DNA of 9,964 nt, from the NCBI GenBank assembly GCA_900321795.1, contig ONXO01000077.1, positions 1 through 9,964 of the forward strand, in the 5' to 3' direction. The stretch is from an uncultured Eubacteriales bacterium. GTDB lineage: Bacteria > Bacillota_I > Bacilli_A > RF39 > UBA660. The notes under the pieces are model-generated. The model saw only the letters and a list, made by a program, of their open reading frames with translations, was not told the origin of the DNA and searched no databases. Positions 1 through 6,739 of this stretch are shown here, one piece after another (positions within the stretch are counted from its first letter, which is position 1; each line of letters opens with the position of its first letter). Both the position numbers and the translations under genes were made by a program.

Positions 1-88
1 AAGTTTGATTTTCTAATGATTCAAGCAATCTTTCAATATGTTTTTTTCCATTATAATATGGAGTAACAATTGATATAAGTGGACTCAT
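1..88 (-). CDS. Family 2 glycosyltransferase, N-terminal fragment (runs off the left edge)
   Basis: Only the first 29 codons are inside the window. They read M-S-P-L-I-S-I-V-T-P-Y-Y-N-G and continue to ENQT. The pattern of hydrophobic strand, then VTPYYNG, then a helix with LLESLENQT is the nucleotide-sugar-binding N-terminus of GT-A fold family 2 glycosyltransferases, where the strand and following loop bind the nucleotide of the UDP- or GDP-sugar. A strong ribosome-binding site (AGGAGGT at 93-99) precedes the ATG, and the gene follows the PP-loop gene by 24 nt. It is therefore probably the fifth gene of the polysaccharide operon and would add one sugar to the lipid-linked repeat unit on the cytoplasmic face of the membrane. 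Donor, acceptor and linkage cannot be told from this fragment. Confidence 0.85.
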   Translation of the reverse strand, partial: MSPLISIVTPYYNGKKHIERLLESLENQT

Positions 89-112
89 AATTACCTCCTA
101 TCGAAATATAAA

Positions 113-1357
113 TTATTTTTTTATTTGTTTTAATATATCATTAATCTTTTTATATATTTTTTTCTTGTAAAAATATAATAATCCAGGTGTTTTTACTCCG
201 ATATTATAATTTTTTAACCATTTTAAATCATTAGGAACAGATGACATATTATTAAGTTTTTCTTGAATTGGAACATAAAGCTGTAAATAGCTACCTGTTT
301 TATATTTTAATTCTCTTTTCAAAAACTTTATCATTCTTTTTCTGCACTTATCATCAAAAACAAAATAATAATCATTAGGATTTTCTTTTTCCACCATTAA
401 TCCAAGCATAGTTCTATAACATTTCTCACAATGACAGCAATTTTTTCCATTCACTGTATTTTCCCAGCATACTCTTAATAAAACATTATCTATATTATTA
501 TTCTTTTTATAGTTGCATATTAATTCAATTTTATCTTGTCTATTTAATTCATAACCATCGTGATTAGTTTCAGTAAAACCATATTTCAATTTATTATCAA
601 TTAAAGGATCTGAAGCACATTTGTATTCGCCTTTTTGAGTGGCGCAATATGAAGATGCAATATAAACTGTTGTGTAACCATTAACATATGATAAAGGCGC
701 TACCAAGCCAATTAATCCAATTCCATGTTGAAACTCATGCCACCATTCATAATTTCCTATCATCCTAACATAATCAGTCAATGTTTTATAATTCATAATA
801 TCTCTGAAATTAGAATAAATATTTGTATAATTAATATTTAAATCTTTAGCCGTTTTTCTATTTAAACCATCTACGCATTTAATACCATTTTCATCATCTA
901 ACTTAATGTCTGAACCAAACACTGTAATAATATCAGGTCTTTCATCCAAATGTCTAAATAAAGTACAAGTTGCATCTACACCTCCTGAGAACAAAACAGA
1001 AGATTTCTCTATTCTAGTTTCATTTAGGTCTTCTACATTATTGTATTTTAACTTACTTTTAAAATCAACTTCAGGATACATTTGCTTATATCCTTTTATA
1101 ATCTCAGGAATCGAATCATTAAATACTTTTTCAATCATGTTTACTGAAATAGAAAGATTTAAAACCCATGAAATTGGTAAAACATTACACAAAAAAGGAA
1201 TAATCAATATAGAATCAGGAACATCATCAATATTACAGTCATATGAACAAAAAAATTCATTGCCATTTAAACAATCATTCCATTTACCATTCTTTTCATA
1301 AGTAATAATAGCTTTATTGTTATCTTTCTTTATTTCCTTAATTATTAAATTATCCAT
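113..1357 (-). CDS. PP-loop ATPase with QueC-like zinc site, in a polysaccharide operon
   Basis: This 414-residue protein has an N-terminal domain of about 110 residues with no recognised motif, followed by a PP-loop nucleotide-binding fold. The pyrophosphate loop is FSGGVDAT at residues 123-130, close to the SGGxDS signature but with Ala129 in place of the usual Ser. Near the C-terminus Cys297 is followed by Cys307, Cys310 and Cys313 (spacing C-x9-C-x2-C-x2-C, then RTM), which resembles the four-cysteine zinc site of QueC, the 7-cyano-7-deazaguanine synthase. PP-loop enzymes adenylate a carboxylate or carbonyl before nitrogen or sulphur transfer. The rest differs from QueC: the protein is almost twice as long and no other queuosine gene is nearby. 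Its place between a CapA-like gene and a glycosyltransferase suggests it modifies a sugar or acyl precursor of a surface glycan, but the substrate is unknown. The ATG has AGGAGAT three bases upstream. Similar uncharacterised proteins are, to my knowledge, found in other polysaccharide loci. The fold is fairly sure and the function is not. Confidence 0.8.
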   Translation of the reverse strand: MDNLIIKEIKKDNNKAIITYEKNGKWNDCLNGNEFFCSYDCNIDDVPDSILIIPFLCNVLPISWVLNLSISVNMIEKVFNDSIPEIIKGYKQMYPEVDFKSKLKYNNVEDLNETRIEKSSVLFSGGVDATCTLFRHLDERPDIITVFGSDIKLDDENGIKCVDGLNRKTAKDLNINYTNIYSNFRDIMNYKTLTDYVRMIGNYEWWHEFQHGIGLIGLVAPLSYVNGYTTVYIASSYCATQKGEYKCASDPLIDNKLKYGFTETNHDGYELNRQDKIELICNYKKNNNIDNVLLRVCWENTVNGKNCCHCEKCYRTMLGLMVEKENPNDYYFVFDDKCRKRMIKFLKRELKYKTGSYLQLYVPIQEKLNNMSSVPNDLKWLKNYNIGVKTPGLLYFYKKKIYKKINDILKQIKK

Positions 1358-1371
1358 AGTATCTCCTCATC

Positions 1372-2550
1372 TCATAAATAATATTCTGCTTTTATTTCTT
1401 TAATATTTTTACCTGTAATTATTTTAACAAAATATTTATTAACATTTAATATTTCGTTTTTCACTTTCTCACTAACTTCCTCATTATAAATGTTATAGAG
1501 CAAATCAACATCTATATATTCCATTTTATCATTTTTCTTAAGTGTTTGCTTTAAAATATTAAAACTATATTTACTAATAGTTTTAGTTTCAACATCAATA
1601 TATATATTAAATAAAATAGAATATTCGCACTTTTTATCAAAAGGTTCTTCAGTTACACCTTGTGGTGAAGTAAAATTTCCTAGACAATAAGCAGTAGTTG
1701 TCTTGTTAATTTTATCTATTTTTTGAATTACATGCTCATGATTTCCAATTATTGCATTAACTTTAAGACTAGAAAACATAGAAGCATTTTTAATAAATCT
1801 CTTAGAAGGAATGATATTATTTTGACTACCATCATGCATACAAACAAATACAAAATCACAATTATTATTTAAAAAATCTATATCTTGTTTTACCCTTTTT
1901 ATAATCTTGCTATTACTTTCAAATCTATCATAAACTTCTCGATTAAACTGAAACATTTTTAGCTTCTTAAATATTTTTCTAATTGCTTTAAAAACAATAA
2001 AATTTGACTTATAAATATACCTTAAAGCTTTATTATTTAATTCTTGCTCTTGTAACAAATTCACCATATTTTTTTCTTTATCACTTAAATAAATGCCATT
2101 ATTAAACGCATTAGTGCCATAAGTACATGAATAAATACCTATTTTTAATCCGTCTATTTCTTTAATTAAATATTTATCATTCTCATCTAACTGTAATCCT
2201 GTATAATCAGCTTTAATCTCTTTTAAACATTCAATTGTTTTTTTTATTCCTAAAGTGCCATTATCTAAGCAATGATTATTAGCCAAAGTAAAGCAATCTA
2301 CTCCAGCATTTTTTAAACTTTTAGCAAAATCAAGAGGTGAACAAAAAACATATTTTCCTTTATCATAGTCATTGTTATCTATACTTAAAGGCGTTTCTAA
2401 ATTACAAACAACATAATCAGATTCGTTAAAAATATTTTTAATACTCCTATATGCCAAATCAAAACTATAATTATTAGAAAGAAACTTATTAACAATATTA
2501 TTTCCTAAAAATGCATCCCCTGTAAAAGTAATTTTAATTTCTTTTTCCAT
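1372..2550 (-). CDS. CapA-family (PGA_cap) metallophosphatase-fold protein, cytoplasmic type
   Basis: This 392-residue protein has the ordered motifs of the CapA/PgsA family, which has a calcineurin-like phosphoesterase fold: GDAFLG (11-16), NLETPL (50-55), ANNHCLDNG (90-98), MHDG (238-241), GNHEHV (269-274) and LGNF (290-293). The His, Asp and Asn residues in them are the expected metal ligands. Family members act in poly-gamma-glutamate or capsule production, and their reaction is poorly defined. Three points are unusual. There is no signal peptide or membrane segment, so it should be cytoplasmic. The usual HWGxE motif reads HDGSQ. A basic insert of roughly 70 residues (about 160-225) precedes it. 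I start it at the ATG at 2550, which AGGTG serves with a 6-base gap. A GTG three codons upstream (2559) is in frame but lies inside that binding site. The gene overlaps the flippase gene by 17 nt and is followed 14 nt later by the PP-loop gene. Confidence 0.86.
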   Translation of the reverse strand: MEKEIKITFTGDAFLGNNIVNKFLSNNYSFDLAYRSIKNIFNESDYVVCNLETPLSIDNNDYDKGKYVFCSPLDFAKSLKNAGVDCFTLANNHCLDNGTLGIKKTIECLKEIKADYTGLQLDENDKYLIKEIDGLKIGIYSCTYGTNAFNNGIYLSDKEKNMVNLLQEQELNNKALRYIYKSNFIVFKAIRKIFKKLKMFQFNREVYDRFESNSKIIKRVKQDIDFLNNNCDFVFVCMHDGSQNNIIPSKRFIKNASMFSSLKVNAIIGNHEHVIQKIDKINKTTTAYCLGNFTSPQGVTEEPFDKKCEYSILFNIYIDVETKTISKYSFNILKQTLKKNDKMEYIDVDLLYNIYNEEVSEKVKNEILNVNKYFVKIITGKNIKEIKAEYYL

Positions 2551-4066
2551 GTAACTCACCTTTTAACTTATCAGTAATAAAACTAAATGCTTCATTTTTT
2601 CTATAAACAATAAAGAATACTAATGCTATTATTATAACTGATACAACTGCTTTAATTATTAAAAGTAATATCATATTATTAATGTTTATAAACTTAAAGA
2701 TTAACTCTATCAAAATATAAATAAATGCTATTATTATAATTCTAACAATATACTTAATGAAGTATTCATTTGCACTTTTATGAAAAATATCTTTATAAAT
2801 AACTAAAGGCTCTTTCCACCAAGCATAAAGCATTCTAGAGATAACTGTTGCAAGAACTATTCCTGATAAACCAAAATAATATCCCATAATAATTGATAAT
2901 AGAATATTAATTACAGCAGTAACCATAGTAACATACTTAGTTTTATTAAATATACCACTAGTCTCTCTGTAAACCCATAATGTTTGCCTAATATTTGAAG
3001 TATAAAAATTAGATATTAAAAATATTAAGAATAATTGGCTTAGAGCATAATCTTTTCCAAAAAATATTTGTATAAAAGTTGGAGTTAATGTAAGCAAGCA
3101 AACTGAACAAAAGCCTACAATCCAAAAGTTATATACTTCAAGCATATTAAATATTCTATACTGATTTTCACTATTATTTGTGATGTTATAATTCCCAACA
3201 CTTGCTTTTAATGATGTGAACATAAGCGTTATAAAAGCTACAATTTCCATGACTATCAAACTATAATTAGAATAATATCCAACAGTTATAGTTCCAACGA
3301 AAATAGAAATTAAAATACTATCAGTATTAGATTGTATAATACCTCCAATTTTATATATAAACATAGACTTTATATTAGAAAAAATATCTTTTTTAGAAGC
3401 TTTATTGATATCTATACTTTTATTATCCTTTAAATAAGGATAAACCTTATTTGCTGCTCTGACTTTAAATAAGTTTCCGGTAAAAGTACATAATATATTT
3501 AAAGAAAGATACAATGCGAAACTCTTAGTTAAAACTAATACTAAAATTTGTAAAACAAATAGAATTACTTGAAAAATAGTATCATATTTATTGAGTATAT
3601 ATTGTTTCTGATCAGCTGCTAATAATGTAGTTTTATAAATAAACAAGTATGAAATAACTGAATTTAATAATAATATAATATAATAAATATAAATATGCGG
3701 TACATCATTGGGTAAATTAATAATATATTTTAAAAATGGTATAAGCATTATCCCTAATAGAAAAACTACTAAAGCAATTAGGTTATACATTTTCTTAAAA
3801 AAATTCATATAAGCAGATATTTCTTCTTTATTATCGTTAGCTAAAGGTTTATACAAAGAATACATTAAAGCCGAATTGATTCCTAAATCAGCTAATGATA
3901 AAACCGTTAAAACATTACTAAATAATCCATTAATACCTAGATATTGAGGACCTAAAATCTTTGCAAAAATTACCCTACTAATAAATAGCAGAACAGCTTT
4001 TGTTAATTGAAAAATAGTTGCAAAAATTATGTTCCTACTTACTTTTTTTGTCCTAGTTTCATTCAT
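2534..4066 (-). CDS. Wzx-type oligosaccharide flippase (MOP superfamily)
   Basis: This 510-residue, very hydrophobic protein has about 12-14 predicted membrane segments, roughly at residues 12-35, 42-70, 95-115, 124-145, 162-200, 236-260, 264-288, 312-336, 342-358, 378-416, 436-460 and 466-488. The N-terminus has the typical look of polysaccharide transporters of the MOP superfamily: a short basic start, a helix, then RVIFAKILGPQYLGINGLF and SLADLGINSA (57-66). Such proteins flip undecaprenyl-pyrophosphate-linked oligosaccharide units across the membrane for assembly outside. Its length is normal for the family and the gene looks intact. The start has a GGAG site six bases upstream. It lies 17 nt after the pyruvyl transferase gene and overlaps the CapA-like gene by 17 nt. 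Its presence suggests a Wzx/Wzy-type pathway in place of an ABC exporter; the polymerase must lie outside the window. Confidence 0.92.
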   Translation of the reverse strand: MNETRTKKVSRNIIFATIFQLTKAVLLFISRVIFAKILGPQYLGINGLFSNVLTVLSLADLGINSALMYSLYKPLANDNKEEISAYMNFFKKMYNLIALVVFLLGIMLIPFLKYIINLPNDVPHIYIYYIILLLNSVISYLFIYKTTLLAADQKQYILNKYDTIFQVILFVLQILVLVLTKSFALYLSLNILCTFTGNLFKVRAANKVYPYLKDNKSIDINKASKKDIFSNIKSMFIYKIGGIIQSNTDSILISIFVGTITVGYYSNYSLIVMEIVAFITLMFTSLKASVGNYNITNNSENQYRIFNMLEVYNFWIVGFCSVCLLTLTPTFIQIFFGKDYALSQLFLIFLISNFYTSNIRQTLWVYRETSGIFNKTKYVTMVTAVINILLSIIMGYYFGLSGIVLATVISRMLYAWWKEPLVIYKDIFHKSANEYFIKYIVRIIIIAFIYILIELIFKFININNMILLLIIKAVVSVIIIALVFFIVYRKNEAFSFITDKLKGELHGKRN

Positions 4067-4083
4067 AATAGTCTCCTTAAAAT

Positions 4084-5109
4084 TTACATTTTCAAATATT
4101 CATCTATTTTATTTACTAGTGGCTTAAAATCTTTTTTAAAGTTAATTTGATAAACTTCATCTTTAAAACTCAAAATACTTTTAACTGCATCATTTAATAC
4201 ATCTTTATCTTTAACAAAAATGATTTTCTTATCACTTTTTAACCATTCATAAACCCCTTTAACTTTATAGCTCATACTATTTATAACAATACAAGGAACA
4301 CCGGTTAAATATGCAAAAACCATACCATGAAGTCTATCAGTAATAACTAACTTAGAACTTCCAAATTGCTCTAATTTTTTATTAATTTCATGTTTTTTTT
4401 GTTTAAAACTATATAACTGTCTTTCAATTACAGTGTCAGTCCTCTCAATAATAGCTTTATCGTTTGTTAGACAATTTTCTAAAATGTTAAAATCGAGAGT
4501 TTTTTCCCTATCACTTCTAAGACACAACAAAATCTTATCTTCTTTTTCAAACAAATTATTAGGTGTTAAGTATAACACAATATCAGGAACTAGACAAACT
4601 TCACAATTAAATTTACTTTTCATATAATTATAAGAATATTCTTCTCTAACAAAAATAGTTAAATGCTTATGAGATTCATATATATTTTTAGATATTGTAT
4701 ATTCATTTTTACCTTCTTCATCATCAGTAAAAAATATTGTCTGTGGAAAAACAATAATTCTATTATTAGGAAAAGATATTAAACATTCCCTAAACATTTT
4801 TTCCTCATTAATCCATAGATTTCCTAAATACCCACCACCATGTAAAAGGATAAGCTCATTTTCATTGATTAAAATTTTTAACAATTTACTTAACCTAGAA
4901 ACAATAATTGAAGGAACATAAATAACATTATATTTAGGATAGTTTTCTTTTAAAAACTCTTCTTCGGCAATTAATATAGCTTGATCACCTAAATTTCCAT
5001 GAAGAGGAACACCTAATAAGAAAACTTTATTTTTCTTAAAAATAGATTTAATAACAATATTAACTAATATAAAAAATAAATGAAATGCAAGTTGTATCTT
5101 ATTAATCAT
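4084..5109 (-). CDS. Polysaccharide pyruvyl transferase family protein
   Basis: This 341-residue protein matches the polysaccharide pyruvyl transferase family (CsaB/EpsO/WcaK type), which moves pyruvate from phosphoenolpyruvate onto a sugar as a ketal and so makes an acidic glycan. Visible motifs are GNLGDQAI (38-45), LLHGGGYLGNLW (88-99), PQTIF (122-126), VREEYS (154-159), PDIVL (175-179), TDRLHG (257-262) and GVPCIV (270-275). The HGGG and TDRLHGM motifs match the conserved blocks of the family, whose fold resembles GT-B glycosyltransferases. The first 25 residues are hydrophobic with basic ends and may anchor the protein to the inner face of the membrane. This is the first gene of the minus-strand operon, with GGAG ten bases before the ATG and a TATAAT box 30 bases upstream. 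Some family members may act on other acceptors, so the exact substrate is open. Confidence 0.9.
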   Translation of the reverse strand: MINKIQLAFHLFFILVNIVIKSIFKKNKVFLLGVPLHGNLGDQAILIAEEEFLKENYPKYNVIYVPSIIVSRLSKLLKILINENELILLHGGGYLGNLWINEEKMFRECLISFPNNRIIVFPQTIFFTDDEEGKNEYTISKNIYESHKHLTIFVREEYSYNYMKSKFNCEVCLVPDIVLYLTPNNLFEKEDKILLCLRSDREKTLDFNILENCLTNDKAIIERTDTVIERQLYSFKQKKHEINKKLEQFGSSKLVITDRLHGMVFAYLTGVPCIVINSMSYKVKGVYEWLKSDKKIIFVKDKDVLNDAVKSILSFKDEVYQINFKKDFKPLVNKIDEYLKM

Positions 5110-5138
5110 AATTATTTTTCTCCTTTATAACTATATAT

Positions 5139-5144
5139 ATTATA
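5139..5144 (-). promoter_or_regulatory. -10 box of the polysaccharide operon promoter
   Basis: A perfect TATAAT reads leftward here, 29 bases before the pyruvyl transferase ATG, giving an mRNA leader of about 22 nt that includes the GGAG site. The -35 region at 17-bp spacing reads TGGCGT, a poor match to TTGACA, and no extended -10 is present. Transcription may therefore be weak or need an activator. The assignment rests on position and the -10 box only. Confidence 0.5.
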
Positions 5145-5202
5145 CAATGTTTTCCTTAAACACGCCATAATTTTATTAAAATAGTAATATATTAAAATTT
5201 TA

Positions 5203-5230
5203 TTGAGTTTTTAAAATAATTAATTATAAT
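5203..5230 (+). promoter_or_regulatory. Promoter of the UvrD-like helicase gene
   Basis: TTGAGT (5203-5208) and TATAAT (5225-5230) are separated by 16 bp, a 10 of 12 match to the housekeeping sigma factor consensus. Transcription would begin near 5237, leaving a leader of about 16 nt that holds AGGATGGTGAT just before the ATG at 5253. It is back to back with the polysaccharide operon promoter within a 143-bp divergent region. Confidence 0.6.
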
Positions 5231-5252
5231 AATAACTTAAGGATGGTGATAT

Positions 5253-6731
5253 ATGAATATAGGAAACTATATATTAGATGAAGAACAAACTAAAGTAGTA
5301 ATAGATGAAAGTAAACACACCCTAGTAGTAGCAGGTGCAGGAAGTGGTAAAACATTAACAATATTAGGAAAGATAAACCATTTAGTAAATAATCAAAAGA
5401 TAAAAGAAAACAAAATACTTTGTATATCTTTTACTAAAGCAGCTTCCGAAAGTCTAAAAAACAAGATAAAGAAAACACTAAACCTGAATATAGCTGTGTA
5501 TACCTTTCACAAACTAGCATTAGAAATACTTAAAGAAAAAAACTATGAAATAGCCATAGAAGAAACATTAGACTTAATTATAGATGAATTCTTCAAAGAA
5601 GTAATGACATCAAAAAAGAATATCATCTTTAAATATCTTAAAGTTAAAAATATTAGTGAATATTTAAAAAAAGATAAAGAAATCAAAGGTCTTAAAAACT
5701 TAATATCTAGGTTTATACACTTATTTAAAGCTAATGATTTAAAACTGAAAGACTTTATAAGCTTTCATAAACAAATAAAGAGAATATCAAATATTATTAA
5801 TTACAAAAAAGAAAAAGAACTACTAATTATTATTCTTAATGTATATATTAAATATCAAAAACATTTGAAAGAAAGCAATGAAATAGACTTTGATGATATG
5901 TTGACTCTTGCAAAAGAACATGTTGATAACCATGGAGTTATCAACAATTTTAAGTATATAATAATAGATGAGTTTCAAGATACTTCTCCAGTAAGATTTA
6001 ATCTTATAGAAAGCATACTTGATAAAACAGATGCTTCTTTATTAGTAGTCGGTGATGATTTTCAATCAATTTATAAATTTACAGGATGTGATTTAAATCT
6101 TTTCATAAACTTTAAAAATTTATTTAATGATGCTAAAATACTTAAAATACAAAACACATATAGAAACTCTAATGAACTAATAAAAGTTGCAGGATCATTT
6201 ATAATGAAAAACAAAGAACAAATAACTAAAAACTTATCTTCTTCTAAACATTTAGATAAACCTATAGAAATAATCTACTACAAAAATGAAGAAACTGTTT
6301 TAGAACAGGTCATTAGCAAAATAGATTCTAATGAAATAATGGTATTAAGTAGAAACAACAATGACATTAAAAGATACCTAAACAAGAACTTGAAACTTAA
6401 TGAAAATAAACTAATTTATAAGAATAAAGACATAACATATCTAACTGCACATAAATCTAAAGGACTAGAAAGTGAAAATGTTATAGTATTAAATATGATA
6501 GATAATGAACTAGGTTTCCCAAGCAAAATAAAAGATGAAAAACTCTTAAGACTAATTTCACCTATAGCAAGTACATACCCTTATAGTGAAGAAAGAAGAC
6601 TATTTTATGTGGCTTTAACAAGAACTAAAAACAAAGTATATCTATTAACAAAAAGAGGTAAAGAATCAATATTCATAAAGGAACTAATAAACAACTACAA
6701 AAATAAGCTAGTAATCACTAAGATTAACTAG
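5253..6731 (+). CDS. Compact UvrD/Rep-type superfamily 1 helicase
   Basis: This 492-residue protein has the full set of SF1A helicase motifs in order: Q-motif Gln12; Walker A AGAGSGKT (27-34); Ia SFTKAA (59-64); Ib TFHKLA (84-89); Walker B DEFQDTS (239-245); III VVGDDFQSIYKFTG (265-278); IV NTYRN (301-305); V TAHKSKGLESENV (398-410); VI YVALTRTKN (452-460). It should be an ATP-driven 3'-5' single-strand DNA translocase in repair or replication restart. About 150 residues between Ib and II allow a 1B subdomain. Only about 92 residues separate motifs IV and V, too few for the 2B subdomain of PcrA/UvrD (usually about 720 residues in all). The C-terminal part (GFPSKIKDE, then YPYSEERRLFYVALTR) most resembles the helicase domain of E. 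coli helicase IV, without its N-terminal extension. It appears monocistronic and its last codons carry the terminator of the convergent fhs gene. Confidence 0.9.
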   Translation: MNIGNYILDEEQTKVVIDESKHTLVVAGAGSGKTLTILGKINHLVNNQKIKENKILCISFTKAASESLKNKIKKTLNLNIAVYTFHKLALEILKEKNYEIAIEETLDLIIDEFFKEVMTSKKNIIFKYLKVKNISEYLKKDKEIKGLKNLISRFIHLFKANDLKLKDFISFHKQIKRISNIINYKKEKELLIIILNVYIKYQKHLKESNEIDFDDMLTLAKEHVDNHGVINNFKYIIIDEFQDTSPVRFNLIESILDKTDASLLVVGDDFQSIYKFTGCDLNLFINFKNLFNDAKILKIQNTYRNSNELIKVAGSFIMKNKEQITKNLSSSKHLDKPIEIIYYKNEETVLEQVISKIDSNEIMVLSRNNNDIKRYLNKNLKLNENKLIYKNKDITYLTAHKSKGLESENVIVLNMIDNELGFPSKIKDEKLLRLISPIASTYPYSEERRLFYVALTRTKNKVYLLTKRGKESIFIKELINNYKNKLVITKIN

Positions 6732-6732
6732 C
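6696..6732 (-). terminator. Intrinsic terminator of fhs, inside the 3' end of the convergent helicase gene
   Basis: Read leftward, an 11-nt arm at 6732-6722 (GCTAGTTAATC) pairs with a 10-nt arm at 6716-6707 (GATTACTAGC). The stem has 10 bp with one bulged T and a 5-nt loop, and is followed by TTATTTTTG. Ten pairs plus a T-rich tail make a convincing rho-independent terminator for the minus strand. Read rightward, the same hairpin is followed by CTTTAATTT, so it may also stop the helicase transcript, though less well. The hairpin covers the last eight or so codons and stop of the helicase gene. Confidence 0.75.
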
Positions 6733-6739
6733 CTTTAAT

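Noticed and set aside
906..1301. Plus-strand open frame of 131 codons within the PP-loop gene
   Set aside because: It is antisense to a gene with clear motifs, shows no domain, and has no promoter or ribosome-binding site; it is a chance frame in AT-rich DNA.
113..1357. Calling the PP-loop gene queC
   Set aside because: Only the PP-loop and the cysteine pattern agree; length, the N-terminal domain and neighbours do not fit queuosine synthesis.
4433..4627. Plus-strand open frame of 64 codons within the pyruvyl transferase gene
   Set aside because: It is opposite to a well-supported coding region and has no recognisable protein features.
5169..5204. Two copies of AATTTTATT, 27 bp apart, between the divergent promoters, considered as a regulator site
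   Set aside because: In DNA this AT-rich such repeats arise easily and there is no clear dyad around them; an AT-rich upstream element is enough to explain them.
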